Below, in pieces: positions 31,626 through 40,666 of a stretch of DNA of 47,732 bases (position 1 is its first letter; the number at the start of each line of letters is the position of its first letter). Location of the stretch: assembly GCA_963839285.1 (NCBI GenBank), contig CAWIUN010000027.1, positions 1-47,732 of the forward strand, in the 5' to 3' direction. The notes under the pieces were generated by a model. The model did not search any database. It was not told where the DNA came from and saw only the letters and a program-made list of their open reading frames with translations. The position numbers and the translations under genes are program-made. Origin of the DNA: DASSSQ01 sp963839285. Lineage in GTDB: Bacteria; Actinomycetota; Thermoleophilia; Gaiellales; Gaiellaceae.

Positions 31626-32971
31626 CTAGCCGGCAGGCTCCTCCCCGGAATCCAGGTCGCGCGGCTCGTCGTCCCCGCTGCGCTTGCCGCCGCTGCGCCC
31701 CCAGCCGCAGGGCCGCGCGGGCGCTCCTCGCCGCTGCCGGACGGCTCGTAGTAGCGGCGCCCCTTGAGCGCGTCCGGGAGGTGGTCGACCTCGAAGCCGC
31801 GAGGGTCGTCGTGCGGATAGATGTAGCCGCGACCGCGGCCGAGCTTCTTCGCGCCGGCGTAGCTCGCGTCGCGCAGCGCCTCCGGCGGGCGCAGGTGGCC
31901 CTGCTCGCGGACGTCGGCGAGCGCCGCCGAGATCGCGCGGTAGGAGGCGTTCGACTTCGGCGCGCAGGCGAGGTAGAGCGTCGCCTGCGCCAGGTTCAGG
32001 CGCGCCTCCGGCAGCCCGACGTGCTCGACCGCCTGCGCCGCCGCGACGGCGACGAGCAGCGCGCGCGGGTCGGCGTTGCCGATGTCCTCGGACGCGTGCA
32101 CGATCAGCCGCCGGGCGATGAAGCGCGGGTCCTCGCCGCCCTCGATCATCGCGGCCAGGTAGTAGACGGCTCCGTCCGGGTCGGAGCCGCGGATCGACTT
32201 GATGAACGCCGAGATGAAGTCGTAGTGGGCGTCGCCGCCCTTGTCGTAGACGAGCGGCCGCTTGCGCGCGGCGTCCTCGACGTGCTCCGCCGCGATCGCG
32301 GTCGACTGGGCGCGCGCCGACGCGGCGGCGAGCTCGAGGATGTTGAGCGCGTTCCGCGCGTCGCCCCCCGCCCGCCGCGCGACGAGCTGCGCCAGCTCGT
32401 CCGGCAGCTCCACCTCGAGCGCGCCGGCGCCGCGGCGGGCGAGCTCGGCGAGGTCGTCCTCCGAGTGCGGCTGCAGCTCGTACAGCTGCGTCCGCGAGAG
32501 CAGCGCCGAGTTGACCTCGAAGTAGGGGTTCTCGGTCGTGGCGCCGATCAGCGTCAGCAGCCCTTCCTCGACCGCGGGCAGCAGCGCGTCCTGCTGCGCC
32601 TTGTTGAAGCGGTGGATCTCGTCGAGGAAGAGGATCGTCCGCCGCCCCGTCGTCCCCAGCCGCTCCCGGGCCCGCGCGATCACCTCGCGGACGTTCGAGA
32701 CCGTCGCCGACACCGCCGAGAGCTCCTCGAAGGCGGCGCCCGTCTGGCCCGCGACCACGCGCGCCAGCGTCGTCTTGCCCGAGCCGGGAGGGCCGAAGAG
32801 GATCACCGACGGGACCCGGTCCTCGCCGATCGCGAGCCGCAGCGCGGTCTGCGGGCCGACGACGTGCTGCTGGCCGACGAACTCGTCGAGGGTGCGCGGC
32901 CGCAGCCGCTGCGCGAGCGGCGCCACCTCGCCCGCCCGCTGCGAGGCCGCGTCGCTGAAGAGGTCGCCCAT
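31626..32971 (-). CDS. rarA: Replication-associated recombination protein RarA (MgsA-like AAA+ ATPase); C-terminal end uncertain
   Basis: The ATG at 32971 opens MGDLFSDAASQRAGEVAPLAQRLRP, the standard RarA start. Then come RTLDEFVGQQHVVG, Walker A FGPPGSGKTTLARVVA, Walker B ILFLDEIHRFNKAQQDALLPAVE, sensor 1 LIGATTENPYFEVNSALLSR, RRAGGDARNALNILE, and the tetramerisation domain DAHYDFISAFIKSIRGSDPDGAVYYLA. It ends with GRGYIYPHDDPRGFEVDHLPDALKGRRYYEPSG. RarA acts at stalled replication forks. After about residue 420 the open frame runs on through intergenic element B to 31304, with non-typical codons. A frame change near 31730 would give a stop at 31626, which I use as the likely end. Confidence 0.88.
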
Positions 32972-32979
32972 GCGGGCAG

Positions 32980-32985
32980 TATGCT
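32980..32985 (+). promoter_or_regulatory. -10 element (TATGCT) of the M20 peptidase gene
   Basis: TATGCT ends 8 nt before the GTG at 32994, in the 22-nt divergent gap shared with rarA. Confidence 0.48.
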
Positions 32986-32993
32986 CCGAGGCC

Positions 32994-34304
32994 GTGTCGA
33001 CGGTGTCGCTCCGGGACGAGGTGACCGGGCTCCTGCAGGAGCTGATCCGGCTCGACACCGTCAACCCGCCCGGCAACGAGACGCGGGCGGCCGACTGCCT
33101 GCGCGCCTACCTGGAGCGGCACGGCGTCGCCTGCGAGACCTACGCGCGGGTGCCGGAGCGCGCCAGCCTGGTCGCGCGGATCCCCGGCACGGGCGACGGG
33201 CCGAGCCTCTGCCTGCTCTCGCACACCGACACGGTGCTCGCCGACCCGGCCGAGTGGCGGCTCGACCCCTGGTCAGGCGCGCTCCAGGACGGCGAGGTCT
33301 GGGGCCGCGGCGCGCTCGACATGAAGGGGCAGGTGGCAGCGAGCGCGGTCGCGATCGCGTCGCTCGCGCGGGAGGGCTTCCGGCCTGCCGGCGACCTGCT
33401 CTTCGTCGCCGCGGCGGACGAGGAGGTCGGCGACGGCTACGGGCTCCAGTGGCTCTGCCGCGAGCATCCGGACGCGGTGCGCTGCGACTACGCGGTCAAC
33501 GAGGGCGCCGGCGACCGGCTCGAGCTCGGCGACGGCGTCGTCTACCTCTGCTCGACCGCGGAGAAGATGAGCTCGCCCTTCCGGCTGCGCGTCCGCGGCC
33601 GCAGCGGGCACGCGTCGATGCCGTCGATCGCCGACAACGCGCTCGTCAAGGCCGCCGTGCTGATCGAGCGGCTCGGCGGCTTCCGGCCCGAGCCGCGCCT
33701 GCAGCCGGAGGTCGAGGCGTTCCTGCGCGCCGTCGCGGGCGACGTGCCCGCTGCGGCCGAGGCGCTCGAGGCCGCCCGCCGCGTCGACCCGCTCGCGGCC
33801 GAGCTGGTCGAGCCGCTGCTCGGCCCGACCTTCGCGCCGACGATGGCGCACGCCTCCGACAAGCGCAACGTCATCCCCGCCCTCTGCGAGGTCGTCGTCG
33901 ACTGCCGCCTGCCGCCGGGCGAGACGCCCGAGACCGTCGAGCCGCTCGTCCGCCGCATCCTCGGCGACGCCGACTACGAGCTCGAGTGGGTGGAGGTGCA
34001 GGGCGGCACCCGCTCGCCGCTCGCGACGCCGCTCTGGGACGCGGTCGCGGCCTTCGTCGAGGAGCTCGAGCCGGGCGCGAAGGCCGTGCCGACGATCGTC
34101 CCGGGCTTCACCGACAGCCACTGGCTGCGCGAGGCGTTCGGCACCGTCGCCTACGGCTTCTTCCCCGCGCGGGCGATGGACGCGGAGACCGCCGCGCGCC
34201 TGATCCACTCGGCGAACGAGCGCGTGCCGGTCGCCGACCTCGAGCTCGGCGTCCGCTTCCTGCGCCATGCGGCCCGGGCGGTCTGCGGTGCTGACGCTCA
34301 CTGA
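32994..34304 (+). CDS. M20 family metallopeptidase (ArgE/DapE/ACY1-like)
   Basis: 436 residues from a GTG. Two-zinc site: LCLLSHTDTV (His, Asp), WGRGALDMKGQVAA (bridging Asp), FVAAADEEVGDG (catalytic Glu plus Glu ligand), YAVNEGAGD (Glu), and the late His region HSANERVPVADL. The lid/dimerisation domain shows FRLRVRGRSGHASMPSIADNAL. Family members remove acyl groups from amino acids or succinyl-diaminopimelate; specificity cannot be read. It overlaps the presumed pabB start by 17 nt. Confidence 0.9.
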   Translation: MSTVSLRDEVTGLLQELIRLDTVNPPGNETRAADCLRAYLERHGVACETYARVPERASLVARIPGTGDGPSLCLLSHTDTVLADPAEWRLDPWSGALQDGEVWGRGALDMKGQVAASAVAIASLAREGFRPAGDLLFVAAADEEVGDGYGLQWLCREHPDAVRCDYAVNEGAGDRLELGDGVVYLCSTAEKMSSPFRLRVRGRSGHASMPSIADNALVKAAVLIERLGGFRPEPRLQPEVEAFLRAVAGDVPAAAEALEAARRVDPLAAELVEPLLGPTFAPTMAHASDKRNVIPALCEVVVDCRLPPGETPETVEPLVRRILGDADYELEWVEVQGGTRSPLATPLWDAVAAFVEELEPGAKAVPTIVPGFTDSHWLREAFGTVAYGFFPARAMDAETAARLIHSANERVPVADLELGVRFLRHAARAVCGADAH

Positions 34305-35327
34305 GCCCGGCGGCGCCTTCCGGACGCTCGAGGACTACCTCGACGGCGAGGGCTTCTTCGGCGCCGACGGGCTCGTCGCCGACCTCTACCTCGGCTACGG
34401 GCTCTCCGAGCCGCTCCGCCGCTCGGCCTCGCCGGCGCCGCCGGAGCCGTGCGCGCTGCCGCTCCTCGCGTGCAGGATCCGGCGCGAGCACGAGCACGTG
34501 CCACGTCGTCGCGAGCAGGGCCCGCTCGAGCTCGGCGCCTGGGAGCGGAGCTGGGACGACGAGGGCTACGCGGCCGCGATCGAGGCCGTGCGCGACGGCG
34601 ATCGCCCGCGGCGACGTCTACCAGGTCAACCTCGTCCAGCACCTCTCGGCGCCCTTCGCCGGCGACCCGGCCGCGCTCGCGGAGCGGCTCGCGCCGCTGC
34701 GGCCGCTCGTGCCCGAGCCGTTCGCCGGCGAGGGCTGGGCGGTCGTCTCGGCCTCGCCGGAGCTCTTCCTCGCCCGCCGCGGCCGCCGCGTCTCGACCTG
34801 CCCGATCAAGGGCACGCGGCCCGCCGGCGTCGCCCGTCGAGGGGGCGAAGGACGCCGCCGAGCACCTGATGATCGTCGACCTGGAGCGGAACGACCTCGC
34901 CCGCGTCTGCGAGCCGGGCTCGGTGCGCTGGCCGGAGCTGCTCGCCGAGCGGCAGCTCGCGGGCGTCAGCCACCTCGTCTCGACGGTCGAGGGAACGCTG
35001 CGCGAGGGCGTCGGCCTCGCCGAGCTGCTGGAGGCGCTCTTCCCGGGCGGCTCGGTGACGGGAGCGCCGAAGCTGGCCGCGCTCGACCTGGCCGCCGCGC
35101 TCGAGCCGGTCGGCAGGGGCGCCTCGATGGGCGCGCTCGGCCGTGTCCGGCCGAACGGCGACCTCGAGCTGGCGCTGACGATCCGCACCTTCGCGGCCGT
35201 CGAGGACAGGCTGCATCTCTGGGTCGGCGGCGGCATCGTCTGGGACTCCGACCCGGCCGCCGAGATCGAGGAGTCCTGGGTCAAGGCGCGGCCGCTGCTC
35301 GCGGCGCTCGAGGGGGTGCGCGCGTGA
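34288..35327 (+). CDS. pabB: Aminodeoxychorismate synthase component I, PabB (two one-base frameshifts)
   Basis: Three frame segments join cleanly if the G at 34597 and the C at 34835 are extra. The GTG at 34288 gives VLTLTEPGGAFRTLEDYLDGEG. Segment two holds AIARGDVYQVNLVQHL, SASPELFLARRG and STCPIKGTRPAGVA. Segment three holds EHLMIVDLERNDLARVCEPGSV, HLVSTVEGTLREG, FPGGSVTGAPKLAALD, and GGGIVWDSDPAAEIEESWVKA. These are the chorismate-binding signatures. The corrected protein of about 345 residues corresponds to a short PabB lacking most of the N-terminal domain. It aminates chorismate with a glutaminase partner (PabA, not in the window). The adjacent pabC favours folate rather than anthranilate synthesis. 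Confidence 0.9.
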
Positions 35328-36158
35328 AGCTGCTCGCGGTCGCCGTCGCCGGGCGCGGCGTGCTCGACCCGTCGGAGCCGGTCTTCGGCGCCGGCGACGA
35401 GGCGCTCCTGCGCGGCCGCTGCGCCTTCGAGACGACGCGCGTCTACGGCGGCCGCCCCTTCCGGCTCGACGCGCACCTCGACCGGCTCGCCGAGTCGGCC
35501 GCGAGCCTCGCCCTGCCCGCGCCCGACCGGGACGAGGCCGCCCGCCTCGCCGCCGACGCAGTCGAGGCGGCCGGCGTGCCCGACGTCGGGCTGCGTCACT
35601 ACTGGACGGGGACGACGCTCGTCGTCACCGTCGCCGGGATCCCGCCCGAGCTGGACGGCCCTGCGCGCGCGCGGGATCGCGCTCGCCTCGCTGCCGCTCG
35701 GGGTCGAGGCCGAGCGCTCGCCGTGGCTGCTCCCGGGCGTCAAGTCGACGAGCTACGCCGTCAACATGGCCGCCGAGGCGGAGGCGCGCCGCCGCGGCGC
35801 CGACGACGCCGTCTTCGTCACCGCGGGCGGGATCGTGCTCGAGGCGCCGATCTCGAACGTCTGGTGGCGGCGCGGCCGGACGCTCTGCACGCCCTCGGTC
35901 GATCTCGGCGTGCTCGCCGGCGTCACCCGGGCGACCCTGCTCGAGCTCGCGCCCGCCGCCGGCTACGAGGTCGCCGAGGGCAGCTTCCCGCTCGCCGAGC
36001 TGGCCGCCGCGGACGAGGCCTTCACGTCGTCGTCGATCCGCGAGCTGATGCCGGTCGTCGCGCTCGACGGGGCCGCGCTCGGCGGCGGCCGCCCGGGCGA
36101 GGCGGCGGCGGCGCTCCAGGCGGCGCTGCGCGCCCGCGCGGTACCCTCCGGGGCGTGA
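35324..36158 (+). CDS. pabC: Aminodeoxychorismate lyase PabC-like (one extra base at 35660)
   Basis: GTG in the pabB stop. Segment one (112 codons) shows GRGVLDPSEPVFGAGDEALLRGRCAFETTRVYGGRPFRLDAHLDRL. After skipping the C at 35660 it continues GLRARGIALASLPLG... with PGVKSTSYAVNMAAEAEA, where the Lys should bind PLP, then VTAGGIVLEAPISNVWW, GVLAGVTRATLLELA and ADEAFTSSSIRELMPV. Fold-type IV PLP enzyme, about 277 residues corrected. It splits aminodeoxychorismate into 4-aminobenzoate and pyruvate. A branched-chain or D-amino acid aminotransferase is excluded mainly by context with pabB. Confidence 0.88.
36142..36147 (+). promoter_or_regulatory. -10 candidate (TACCCT) of the DUF1385 gene
   Basis: TACCCT ends 7 nt before the GTG at 36155. 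It lies within the last codons of pabC. The identical hexamer precedes the YchF-like gene at 42551. Confidence 0.38.
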
Positions 36159-36946
36159 CGGAGAAGGTCAGGCTCGGCGGCATGGCGCTCGCGAACGGCG
36201 TGCTCGTGCACGGCCCGAGCTCCTGGGGCTGCGCCGTCCGCGGCGACGACGGCGAGATCAAGGTCGCCGCCGCCCGGAAGCTCTTCGCGACGACCTCGCT
36301 CGAGAGCCCGCTCCTGCGCGGCCCGGCGAAGCTGCTCGAGTCGCTGGCCGTGCTGCCGCAGGTGAAGCGCGCCCTGCCGGAGGCGAAGCTGCCGTTCGAG
36401 CGCCCGCAGGTGCTCGCCGCGATGGTCGCGGCCTCGGTCACGATCCGGATCGTGCGCGGCTCGGACTCGCTGACCGCGGGCGCGCGCGAGCTCGCGAGCG
36501 GCGTCCTCTCCTTCCTGCCCGCCGTGCTGGCGCTCTCGGGCGGCGAGCTCGCCTCCTACCACGGGGCCGAGCACATCTCGATCGGGAGCTACGAGCACGG
36601 CGAGCCCCGGCCGCGCGAGCACGAGCGCTGCGGCACGCACCTCGTCGGGCCGCTGCTTCTGACCTCGGCCGCCGGCAACGTGCTCGCGACCGCCGCGCCG
36701 CGCCGCTACCGCCGGCCCGCGCGTCTCGCCGCCTCGCTCGGCGCGCTCGCCGCCTCGACGGAGCTCTTCGGCTGGATGACCCGCAACCCCGAGCGGCGGT
36801 TCGCGCGCGCGCTCGCCCGCCCGGGGCACGAGCTGCAGCACCGCTTCGCGACCGCCGAGCCGACCGCCGACCAGCTCGAGGTCGCCCGCGCCGCCCTCGA
36901 GGCCTGCCTCGCGCTCGAAGATGGCGACCACCCGGGACACGCGTAG
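36155..36946 (+). CDS. DUF1385 (YqhQ-like) family membrane protein
   Basis: 263 residues, GTG overlapping the pabC stop. It has the family signature LGGMALANGVLVHGPSSWGCAVR at the N-terminus and the His-rich ELASYHGAEHISIGSYEHG in the centre, then HERCGTHLVGPLLLTSAAG. Several hydrophobic segments suggest membrane association. Members are annotated as putative metal-dependent enzymes because of the conserved His/Glu/Cys. The N-terminal half is basic and less hydrophobic than usual. Function unknown. It overlaps the pncB start by 26 nt. Confidence 0.85.
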   Translation: MTEKVRLGGMALANGVLVHGPSSWGCAVRGDDGEIKVAAARKLFATTSLESPLLRGPAKLLESLAVLPQVKRALPEAKLPFERPQVLAAMVAASVTIRIVRGSDSLTAGARELASGVLSFLPAVLALSGGELASYHGAEHISIGSYEHGEPRPREHERCGTHLVGPLLLTSAAGNVLATAAPRRYRRPARLAASLGALAASTELFGWMTRNPERRFARALARPGHELQHRFATAEPTADQLEVARAALEACLALEDGDHPGHA

Positions 36947-38006
36947 GCGCCTCGCGCCGGACGTCTTCGACCTGCCCGTCGAGAAGATGCGGGCGGGCTA
37001 CTACACCGACGCCTACTTCAACCACACGCGCGCGACGCTGCTCGCCGACGGCCGCCGCCCGCGCGTCGTCATGCAGGTCTTCCAGAAGAAGCACTCGTGG
37101 CTCGGCGGCATGGACGAGGCGATCGCGATCCTGAAGCTCTGCGCCGAGGACTGGGACGCGCTGACCGTGCACGCCCTCTACGACGGCGACGAGCTCGAGC
37201 CCTACGAGCCGGTGCTGACGATCGAGGGCGACTACACGACCTTCGCCCACCTGGAGACCCTCTACCTGGGCGTGCTCGCGCGCCGGACGCTGATCACCTC
37301 GAACGTCGTCCGCGTGCTCGAGGAGGCGAACGGCAAGCAGATCATCTTCATGCCCGCGCGGCACGACCACCACCGCGTCCAGACCGGCGACGGCTACGCC
37401 GCCTACATCGCCGGCCAGATCGTCGGCGCCGAGATCGGCGTCACCACCGACGAGCAGGCCTCCTGGTGGGGCGGCAAGGGGATCGGGACGGTGCCGCACT
37501 CGCTGATCGCCTCCTACGGCGGCGACACCGTCACCGCCGCGCTCAAGTTCGCCGAGTGGGCGCCCGTCGAGACGAACATCACCGTGCTCGTCGACTTCGC
37601 GAACCGGTCGGTCGAGACGGCGCTCGAGGTGGCGGACGCGCTCGGCGACCGGCTCTGGGGCGTCCGGCTCGACACCTCCGAGAGCCTCGTCGACTTCTCG
37701 CTCGTCGACGAGATGGGCGACTTCAGGCCGACCGGCGTCAACGAGCGGCTCGTCCGCAAGGTCAGGGACGCGCTCGACCGCCGCGGCTTCGAGCGGGTCA
37801 AGATCGTCGCCTCCGGCGGCTTCGACCTCGCCAAGATCCGCTCGTTCGAGGCCCGGGAGGTCCCCGTCGACGCCTACGGGATCGGCTCGTCGCTGATCCG
37901 CGGCTCGAACGACTTCACGGCCGACGTCGTCGTCGCCGACGGCCGCCCCGCCGCCAAGTTCGGCCGCCGCCTGCGCGAGAGCCCGCGGCTCGACCCGGTC
38001 GACTAG
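36921..38006 (+). CDS. pncB: Nicotinate phosphoribosyltransferase
   Basis: 361 residues. It belongs to the shorter NAPRTase group: MRAGYYTDAYFNHTRATL, VVMQVFQKKHSWLGGMDEAIAIL, TLYLGVLARRTLITSNVVRVLEEA, the catalytic-region FMPARHDHHRVQTGDGYAAYIAG, ASWWGGKGIGTVPHSLIASYGGDTV, VRLDTSE and the phosphate-binding IVASGGFDLAKIRSFE. It converts nicotinate and PRPP to nicotinate mononucleotide in the NAD salvage (Preiss-Handler) route. The next gene encodes nicotinamidase, which makes the nicotinate substrate. The gene begins within DUF1385 coding sequence. Confidence 0.9.
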   Translation: MATTRDTRRRLAPDVFDLPVEKMRAGYYTDAYFNHTRATLLADGRRPRVVMQVFQKKHSWLGGMDEAIAILKLCAEDWDALTVHALYDGDELEPYEPVLTIEGDYTTFAHLETLYLGVLARRTLITSNVVRVLEEANGKQIIFMPARHDHHRVQTGDGYAAYIAGQIVGAEIGVTTDEQASWWGGKGIGTVPHSLIASYGGDTVTAALKFAEWAPVETNITVLVDFANRSVETALEVADALGDRLWGVRLDTSESLVDFSLVDEMGDFRPTGVNERLVRKVRDALDRRGFERVKIVASGGFDLAKIRSFEAREVPVDAYGIGSSLIRGSNDFTADVVVADGRPAAKFGRRLRESPRLDPVD

Positions 38007-38059
38007 ACCGCCGCCGGTCGCGGCGTCCCGGCGCAGCCTGCATGCGCGAGAATGCCCGC

Positions 38060-38686
38060 ATGGCCGGCCCCGTCCTCTGGGACGTCGACACGCAGGTCGA
38101 CTTCATGCTCCCCGACGGGAAGCTGTACGTCTCGGGGGCCGAGGAGCTGGTCCCGGCGATGCGCCTGCTCGTCGAGGGCTTCCGCGCGGCCGGGCTGCCG
38201 CACGTCGCCTCGGCCGACGACCACGAGCTGACCGACCCGGAGATCTCGGACGAGCCCGACTTCTCGAACACCTACCCGCCGCACTGCCTGCGCGGGACGC
38301 GCGGGGCCCGGAAGATCCCCGAGACCGAGCAGGCGGACCCGCTGCCGCTCGCGGCGCTCCCCTACCCGCCCGGCCTCGTGCCCGAGCTCGTCGCGGGCCG
38401 CCGCGAGCTGCTGCTCCTGAAGAAGAACTTCGACGTCTTCACGAACCCGAACACGGGCGCCGTGCTCGACGCGCTCGACCCGGACGAGCTCGTCGTCTTC
38501 GGCGTCGCCACCGACGTCTGCGACGACGCGGCGATCCGCGGCTTCCTGCAGCGGGGCAGGCGCGTCCGCTTCGTCGAGGACGCCGCCCGCGGCCTCGACC
38601 GGGAGCGGACGGCGGCCTGCCTCGCCGACTGGCGCGGCGCGGGCGTCGTCTTCACGACCGCGGCCGAGGTGCTCGCGGCGCTTTAG
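38060..38686 (+). CDS. pncA: Nicotinamidase / isochorismatase-family hydrolase
   Basis: 208 residues from the ATG at 38060; another in-frame ATG lies at 38042. The catalytic triad is visible as the Asp in VLWDVDTQVDFM, the Lys in LLLKKNFDVFTNP, and nucleophile C154 in FGVATDVCDDAAIRGFL. FSNTYPPHCLRGTRGARKI is the PncA-like substrate and metal region. Next to pncB it most likely deamidates nicotinamide to nicotinate. Other cysteine-hydrolase substrates are possible but less likely. A GAGAAT hexamer 6 nt upstream resembles the -10 elements elsewhere. Confidence 0.88.
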   Translation: MAGPVLWDVDTQVDFMLPDGKLYVSGAEELVPAMRLLVEGFRAAGLPHVASADDHELTDPEISDEPDFSNTYPPHCLRGTRGARKIPETEQADPLPLAALPYPPGLVPELVAGRRELLLLKKNFDVFTNPNTGAVLDALDPDELVVFGVATDVCDDAAIRGFLQRGRRVRFVEDAARGLDRERTAACLADWRGAGVVFTTAAEVLAAL

Positions 38687-38699
38687 TCGCGCCCGGCCG

Positions 38700-40256
38700 G
38701 TGCCGATGGAGAACCGGATGGCCGCCGCCCTCGCCCTCGGTGTCCCGACCTGGGATCAGTTCCAGAACGACCTGCTGCTCTGGCTGCCGATCTGCTTCTT
38801 CGCGCTGATCGTCTACTTCCTCTGGCGGACGATGTCGCTGATGCCGCGCGTGAAGCCGCAGTCGATCGAGCCGCACTCGTCGTCCTCGGTGCGCTGGGAC
38901 GACGTCGCCGGGCTCGAGGAGGCGAAGAGCGAGCTGCACGAGGTCGTCGACTTCCTGCGCGAGCCGGCCCGCTTCGAGCGGCTCGGCGCCCGCGTCCCCA
39001 AGGGACTGCTCCTCTACGGGCCCCCCGGCACGGGCAAGACGCTGCTCGCGAAGGCGGTCGCGCACGAGTCCGGCGCCAGCTTCTACTCGCAGAGCGCCTC
39101 CTCGTTCGTCGAGATGTTCGCCGGCCTCGGCGCCGCCCGGATCCGCAAGCTCTTCGAGCAGGCCCGCAAGAACGCGCCGGCGATCGTCTTCATCGACGAG
39201 CTCGACGCGGTCGGCACCGCCCGCACCGGCGGCGGCTTCCACCGCGAGCAGGACCAGACCCTGAACCAGCTCCTCGTCGAGCTCGACGGCTTCGACAACG
39301 GCGCGCAGGTCGTCGTCATGGGCGCCTCGAACCGGATCCAGGACCTCGACCCCGCCCTGCTCCGCCCCGGCCGCTTCGACCGCCAGATCCTCGTCGGCCA
39401 GCCCGACCTGGCCGGCCGCGAGGCGATCCTGAAGGTGCACACGGCCGGCAAGCCGCTCGCGGACGACGTCGAGCTGTCGCTGGTCGCGCGGCAGTGCGCC
39501 GGCCTGACCGGCGCCGACCTCGCGAACATCTGCAACGAGGCCGCGATCCACGCCGGCCGCACCGACAAGGACCGGATCGGCCGGGTCGACTTCGACGCCG
39601 CCGTCGAGCGGGTCGTCGCGGGCATGCAGCAGCGGAAGGTCGTGACCGAGAAGGAGAAGCGGATCCTCGCCTACCACGAGGGCGGCCACGCGCTGATGAG
39701 CCACCTGATGGGCGACGCCTTCCCGGTGCAGAAGGCGACGATCGTCGCCCGCGGCCAGGCGCTCGGCTACACGCTCAACCTGCCCGCCGAGGACCGCTAC
39801 CTGCACACGCGCGAGGAGCTGATCGACTGGATGACGATCGCGCTCGCGGGCCGCGCAGCCGAGCAGATCGTCTTCGGCCGGGTCACGAACGGCGCCGCCA
39901 ACGACCTCGAGCGCGTGACCGAGATCGCCCGCTCGATGGTCTTCGAGTGGGGCATGTCCGAGTCGGTTACCTCGCGGACGATGCGCGCCGACAACTACGC
40001 GCTCTCGGAGGAGACGAAGCGGCTGCGCGACAGCGAGCAGGCCCGGCTGACCGACCACGCCTACGAGGAGGCGCTCCGCCTCCTGACCAAGCACCGCGCG
40101 GCGCTCGACCGGGTCGCCGTCTCGCTGCTCGAGAAGGAGACGCTCCGCCGCGACGAGCTGCTCGAGCTCTTCGCCGGCGTCGAGCCGGAGGCGACGCACT
40201 CGGACACGGTCGGGACGATCCGCGCGCTGCCCGCCTCGCCCGACGGCCTCCAGTAG
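38700..40256 (+). CDS. FtsH-like AAA+ zinc metalloprotease lacking the periplasmic domain
   Basis: 518 residues from the GTG at 38700 (an ATG at 38706 is equally possible). It has a single membrane helix (about 26-43), then the AAA module: WDDVAGLEEAKSEL, Walker A GPPGTGKT (about 108-114), the pore loop FVEMFAGLGAARIR, Walker B IVFIDELDAVG, the QTLNQLLVELDGF segment, and arginine fingers in LRPGRFDRQI. The M41 protease domain has HEGGH (H326, E327, H330) and the third zinc ligand Asp in NGAANDLERVTEIAR. Canonical FtsH has two helices with a periplasmic domain between them; here that part is missing, so the enzyme faces the cytosol from one anchor. Confidence 0.9.
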   Translation: MPMENRMAAALALGVPTWDQFQNDLLLWLPICFFALIVYFLWRTMSLMPRVKPQSIEPHSSSSVRWDDVAGLEEAKSELHEVVDFLREPARFERLGARVPKGLLLYGPPGTGKTLLAKAVAHESGASFYSQSASSFVEMFAGLGAARIRKLFEQARKNAPAIVFIDELDAVGTARTGGGFHREQDQTLNQLLVELDGFDNGAQVVVMGASNRIQDLDPALLRPGRFDRQILVGQPDLAGREAILKVHTAGKPLADDVELSLVARQCAGLTGADLANICNEAAIHAGRTDKDRIGRVDFDAAVERVVAGMQQRKVVTEKEKRILAYHEGGHALMSHLMGDAFPVQKATIVARGQALGYTLNLPAEDRYLHTREELIDWMTIALAGRAAEQIVFGRVTNGAANDLERVTEIARSMVFEWGMSESVTSRTMRADNYALSEETKRLRDSEQARLTDHAYEEALRLLTKHRAALDRVAVSLLEKETLRRDELLELFAGVEPEATHSDTVGTIRALPASPDGLQ

Positions 40257-40257
40257 A

Positions 40258-40263
40258 TAGCAT
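40258..40263 (+). promoter_or_regulatory. -10 candidate (TAGCAT) of the epimerase gene
   Basis: TAGCAT ends 7 nt before the GTG at 40271 and starts 2 nt after the FtsH-like stop codon. A second overlapping hexamer TAGATA (40254-40259) is also possible. Confidence 0.42.
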
Positions 40264-40270
40264 CGCCCCC

Positions 40271-40666
40271 GTGGCGGTGCGCGGGATCAACCACGTCGGC
40301 CTCGCGGTCGACGACCTCGAGCAGGCGGTCGCGACCTACGAGCGGCTCTTCGGGGCGGAGGTCGAGTCGCGCGCCGAGGGCGACGGGCTCCGCGGCGTCA
40401 TGGTGCGCGTCGGCGGCGACCGGATCGAGCTGCTCGCCTCGGGCGACGAGGAGACGCCGATCGGCAGGTTCCTCTCCCGGCGCGGCCCGGGCATGCACCA
40501 CGTCGCCTACTCGAGCGACGACATCCGCGCCGACCTGCGCAGCCTCGCCGAGCAGGGCGTCGAGCTGATCGACGCCGAGCCGCGGGTCGGGCTCTTCGGC
40601 CACGAGATCGCCTTCGCGCAACCCGACTCCGTGCACGGGGTCCTGACCGAGCTGGTGGACGCATGA
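40271..40666 (+). CDS. mce: Methylmalonyl-CoA epimerase (VOC superfamily)
   Basis: 131 residues, GTG start. The opening INHVGLAVDDLEQAVATYERLFG carries the first metal His. VRVGGDRIELLASGDEETPIGRFLSRRGPGMHHVAYSSDDI has the Glu and second His region, LFGHEIAFAQPDSVHGVLTELVD the C-terminal part. This is the typical epimerase pattern for interconverting R- and S-methylmalonyl-CoA in propionate metabolism. No mutase or carboxylase gene is in the window, so a related VOC enzyme cannot be ruled out. Confidence 0.85.
   Translation: MAVRGINHVGLAVDDLEQAVATYERLFGAEVESRAEGDGLRGVMVRVGGDRIELLASGDEETPIGRFLSRRGPGMHHVAYSSDDIRADLRSLAEQGVELIDAEPRVGLFGHEIAFAQPDSVHGVLTELVDA

Noticed and set aside
9458..35660. 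Programmed +1 frameshifting as a general mechanism
   Set aside because: The eight sites share no slippery sequence, stop codon or pause element, and lie at random points in unrelated housekeeping genes. Consensus errors explain them more simply.
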